The notes under the pieces: generated by a model | The model's database searches: none | What the model saw: the letters and a program-made list of their open reading frames with translations, nothing else | What the model was told of the DNA's origin: nothing | Assembly (NCBI GenBank): GCA_023374045.1 | Contig: CM041779.1 | Coordinates: forward strand, 150,351,485 to 150,415,484 | Direction of reading: 5' to 3' | DNA length: 64,000 bases | Source: Limonium bicolor | Taxonomy: Eukaryota; Streptophyta; Magnoliopsida; Caryophyllales; Plumbaginaceae | In this document: positions 60,901 to 64,000 of the stretch, in pieces | Position numbering within the stretch: the stretch's first letter is position 1 | Layout of the letters: each line of letters begins with the position of its first letter | Translations under genes and position numbers: made by a program

Positions 60901-61473
60901 CTAAAAATGTCTTCGACGTTTTAGCTTCCTATGGTGGGTTTTGGGGTGTTTTGGGGTAGGGTAATCTATTTGAATTTATTCTGTACTTTATATTGTAGCA
61001 ACTAACTCAACAGGTTTTTAGGGTTTGTGGTAGCGGGTTTAGGGTCTTGCCACTACCTAAAAATGCCTTCGACGGTTTATGCTTTCCTAGGGTGGATTTT
61101 GGGGTGTTTTGGGGGGTAAGGTAATCTATTTGGAATTTGTTCCGTACTTTATATTGTAGCAACTAACTCGACAGGTTTTTAACGACCCTAAATCCGCTAC
61201 CACAAACCCTAAAAATGCCTTCGATGTTTTTTAGCTATCCTATGGTGGGTTTTTAGGGTAGAGTAATCTATTTGGAAACCGTTTTATACTTTACATTGTA
61301 GTAACTAACTCGACAAGTTTTTTAGGGTTTGTGGTCGCGGGTTTAAGGTCATTAGACCCTAAGCGCGCCACTACAGACCCTAAAAATGCCTTCGACGTTT
61401 TTTAGCTTTCCTAGGATGGGTTTTAGGGTGTGTGGGGTTAGGGTAATCTATTTGGAAGCCGTTATATACTTTA
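60860..61473. repeat. Tandem array, four diverged units of 150-170 bp
   Basis: Units are marked by 'ctaaaaatgccttcgacg' at about 60901, 61058, 61210 and 61382, each followed by 'ggtgggttttggggtgtt', 'gtaatctatttgga', 'actttatattgtag' and 'caactaactcgacagg'. Telomere-like words (ggtttaggg, aaaccctaaaa) recur near each unit border. Unit lengths of about 157, 152 and 171 bp are nucleosome-sized. Confidence 0.8.
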
Positions 61474-61800
61474 ATGTGAGAATGTACATATTTTAATTTG
61501 AGAATGTTCATGTTTTAATGTGACGATGTACATGTTCAAATGTGAGAATGTACATGTTCAATTATGAGAATGTATTATAATGAACATCTATACATGTTTG
61601 TATGATCATTTGTACAAGCTTTCTTCCTTATATGTACAGGTTTTAATCTAAGGATGTACATATTTAATGTTTCTTACAGGTTTATGTGACCATCTATATG
61701 TTTTTAATGCGAGGATACATGTTTTTACGTGAAGATGTACATGTTTTAATGAACATTTGTACAGGTTTATATGACCATCTGTACAAGTTTTCTTTTACGT
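61474..61800. repeat. Short-period array around 'gagaatgtacatgttttaat'
   Basis: Directly after the larger array, units of about 22-30 bp (gagaatgtacatgttcaa, gatgtacatgttttaatg, tgtacaggtttatatgacca) repeat at least ten times with heavy divergence. Confidence 0.7.
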
Positions 61801-62191
61801 TCTGTACACTATAACCCTTAGCAACGTCAATTTTACTTTTTTTTAAAAAAAAGTATTTTTTAAAAATATATATTTATATTTACTTGCCATGTTAGCATAT
61901 GTAGTTAGGATGACTACATTTGGATGTAGCCTAGACTAATTGATATATATTTATCAGTAACATGGCGTGCCTGAATACAATATCGTTCTTTTCCTATCGT
62001 ACTATTTGAGCTACTCAAGGGGTTAGGTATCAATACCTAGTACCTCACTTAGCATAGTGTCTATGTACACACAGAATTCCCCTCATTTTTCCTCATCTAT
62101 GTTTTTCTCGTGTAAGAGTAAGTCAAAACCCACCCAGACAGGCAAAGAGAACTCTTCCCTGCATATAGTGACATTGTATTCAGTAGTACTA

Positions 62192-63961
62192 CTAACACTC
62201 TTTCTTGTTGAAGTACAGTCGAAGATGAGCCATGACTGGGTTATGATCTGAACTCTGAATCATGTCTAAAGACTCATACGATATTAACTTCACACCACTG
62301 CCTAGTACCCCTTCATGCTTGTATAGTATCCTATCGGTCCAAGCTGGTGCTCTCTCCTACACACATATATACAATACAATGTTATTAATTACACATGTCC
62401 ATGCATCGACTAGCTAACTTGCTGTTAATTAGCTTTCTTAATTATTATTACCTTGTAGCTGGTATCATAGTTGCTAGTTCCAATATCATACTTATAAGTT
62501 GGTTTGAACCCTAATACCCCTTCTTTGTACCCTTTGAACATCTCCCCTCTTTCCATCTGTAGCAAGAGCTGGTCCTTGCGGATCAAAATCTGATATGCAA
62601 GTTAGTAGTTAGCAATTACAAATGTAAAATATAACATATGAATCTGAAGAGAAGGTTTGAAATTATGAAGCATATCAGATAAAAGAATTACATTTTGATC
62701 AGATTTATGAAGCAGCTGTCTAACGGTAGCTGACTCCATATCTCGTATCCTGTAGTTAAGATCTCCCAACCACACTCTGAGTTTGAGCTGACTAGAAGTA
62801 TTATGTTTCAGGTGATTGTCGTTGTTGTGGGAGAAGAGTGAGTTTGATATCTGCTTTATTTGTGAATTCCTCTTCTCCTCGTTGTGAGCATGAGCTAATT
62901 AAATTATGTCATATATGTTACACAATTATACATCATACAGTAAGTTAATGCAATGCGAATAAGTTCAGTAATATACACCTTCAAGATGACAGGAGATGAA
63001 AGTCATATCTGTGTCTTTGTAGATGAAATGAATACCCACTGCCCCTTTGTTCCTTCTCAGTAGTTTACTCTGTAACACTCCATAGCAGCACCCATCATAC
63101 GCTGCGTAACGGTCGACCTCCACTTCTAAACGATGAAGTTCGAGTAAGGAATAACTAATCGCCACAGTTAATGATCTAGCTAGCTACTTATTTAAAATTG
63201 TCTAAAGCCCACACCCATTGAATTTCACAGTTTCACTTGTACATAATGTGATTAGGGTTTTCGTCGCTTGATATCATTCAAGTACGTCAATTGAATTAAG
63301 TACCTGATTTCCTCTGAAGTAACTGATCATCTGAATTGATGCTTTTACGCCCAAAAACGTAGAGTTGTTGAGATTGCATTACGACTTCTCCTAGCAAACT
63401 GGATGCAGTTCAAGTGAAAATTAGGATCACAAAGAAGAGATTGCATTATTTATAAGGGTTTCGTTCCACAGCTGATCGATCTTGAGCATATGAAATCTGA
63501 TATAAAAAGAACGGTAATCCACAGCATTGTTCTACGTACTCATGTGTTTGGTTAAGCGAGTCCTGCAAGAGCTCGGAGATTTTCTTTCTGGGTGCTTCTT
63601 GAAGACCAATCACAATCAACTCCAAGTCACAGTAATTAACAACCAGTTTCACCAGGTCATTGCAAGAAGAAGCCTGTACTTAATTTACACAGACAAATAC
63701 TACTTTTAGTCAATCAATAAGCTGTATATTCAATAAATATGAGGAGACCCAAGGTCAAGAATAAAGGGTGTACGTACTTGAGCGTTCATATTCCAAGTAA
63801 TGATTCCAATACTGCAGCCTTCCGCTTCTTCTTCATCATCTTGGTCCGCACTCGCAATATCTTTCCTCACTAATTCCTCCGCGGTTGATTGTAATCCTCC
63901 ATTGATATAGTCACGACTATCATCTTTCTCTGAAGCCACTAGAGCTTGATCTCTTCTTTGT
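62192..63961 (-). CDS. Type I inositol polyphosphate 5-phosphatase (5PTase11-like), 5' incomplete
   Basis: Seven minus-strand exons: 63778-63961, 63540-63673, 63304-63398, 62979-63125, 62692-62894, 62452-62589 and 62192-62356, all with GT/AG borders and consistent phase, giving about 354 aa. Introns are short (84-178 bp). The exons carry the ordered motifs of Mg-dependent 5-phosphatases: IGIITWNMNAQ, LIVIGLQEAPRKK, GRKSINSDDQ, RRNKGAVGIHFIY with FISCHLE, WLGDLNYRIRD (catalytic GDLNYR), FKPTYKYDIGTSNYD, ERAPAWTDRILYKHEG and SSDHNPV. The enzyme family removes the 5-phosphate from inositol phosphates and phosphoinositides. The short length without WD repeats or a long N-terminus resembles Arabidopsis 5PTase11 (inference). 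The acceptor 'aatgtag' at 63962 begins the first visible exon; the start codon lies in an exon beyond 64000. The stop is at 62192. No disabling change was seen. Confidence 0.92.
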
Positions 63962-64000
63962 CTACATTAGATTCGTAATCGAGTATCAGTTATGATGGAG

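Overview
The window is plant nuclear DNA, most likely from a eudicot. It has spliced plant genes, Ty3/gypsy and Ty1/copia elements primed on plant tRNAs, an Au-type SINE, Stowaway and other MITEs, and CACTA and MULE transposases. It holds no prokaryotic operon, CRISPR array, phage or organelle gene. Most of the sequence is transposable elements nested inside one another. Protein-coding genes are confined to the right third.

Left part (1-24.5 kb). 1-11025 is a minus-strand Ty3/gypsy element with an exceptionally long 5' LTR (5353-11025, about 5.7 kb), a tRNA-Met-type primer binding site, a gag, and an integrase C-terminus at 260-725. No protease, RT, RNase H or integrase core can be read between gag and that C-terminus. 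The LTR abuts, and evidently interrupts, a CACTA (tnp2) transposase gene (11026-13316). Next come a LEA-like fragment, a fold-back element (15833-16326), a U1-70K fragment, a MULE transposase relic (18490-19400), a 5'-truncated L1-type LINE (20955-22710) and two related short MITEs.

Central nest (23.6-42 kb). A minus-strand copia element was split by gypsy-1 (24533-40495; flanks ATGCT/ATGCC). Gypsy-1 was split by gypsy-2 (from 27999). The RT gene of gypsy-2 was split by a 6.1-kb solo LTR of the giant-LTR family (32452-38542; perfect TSD CTACA). That solo LTR received a 533-bp fold-back MITE (34337-34869). This gives a five-level relative chronology. A deletion later fused the gag of gypsy-2 to the U3 of the 5' LTR of gypsy-1 near 39945. 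The 3' LTR of gypsy-1 also carries a TRIM-like element, and the 3' LTR of gypsy-2 carries a 60-bp-periodic array of hairpins with compensating stem changes.

Right part (42-64 kb). A MULE-type non-autonomous element (42186-43940, 9-bp TSD) contains a Stowaway MITE and a hAT MITE. An unrecognised two-exon coding segment lies at 45448-46358. A conserved small plant gene (48956-56826, minus strand, four exons, 104 aa) has a 6.6-kb third intron that hosts a decayed plus-strand chromovirus (49407-54778) and an Au-like SINE with a perfect 14-bp TSD. Beyond it lie a compact gag-only LTR retrotransposon (58037-60248, TSD GTTTT), two tandem-repeat arrays (60.9-61.8 kb), and a seven-exon inositol polyphosphate 5-phosphatase gene (62192-63961, minus strand) whose first exon lies beyond the right edge.

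All calls come from reading the sequence and from remembered family motifs. No database search, RNA evidence or alignment program was used.
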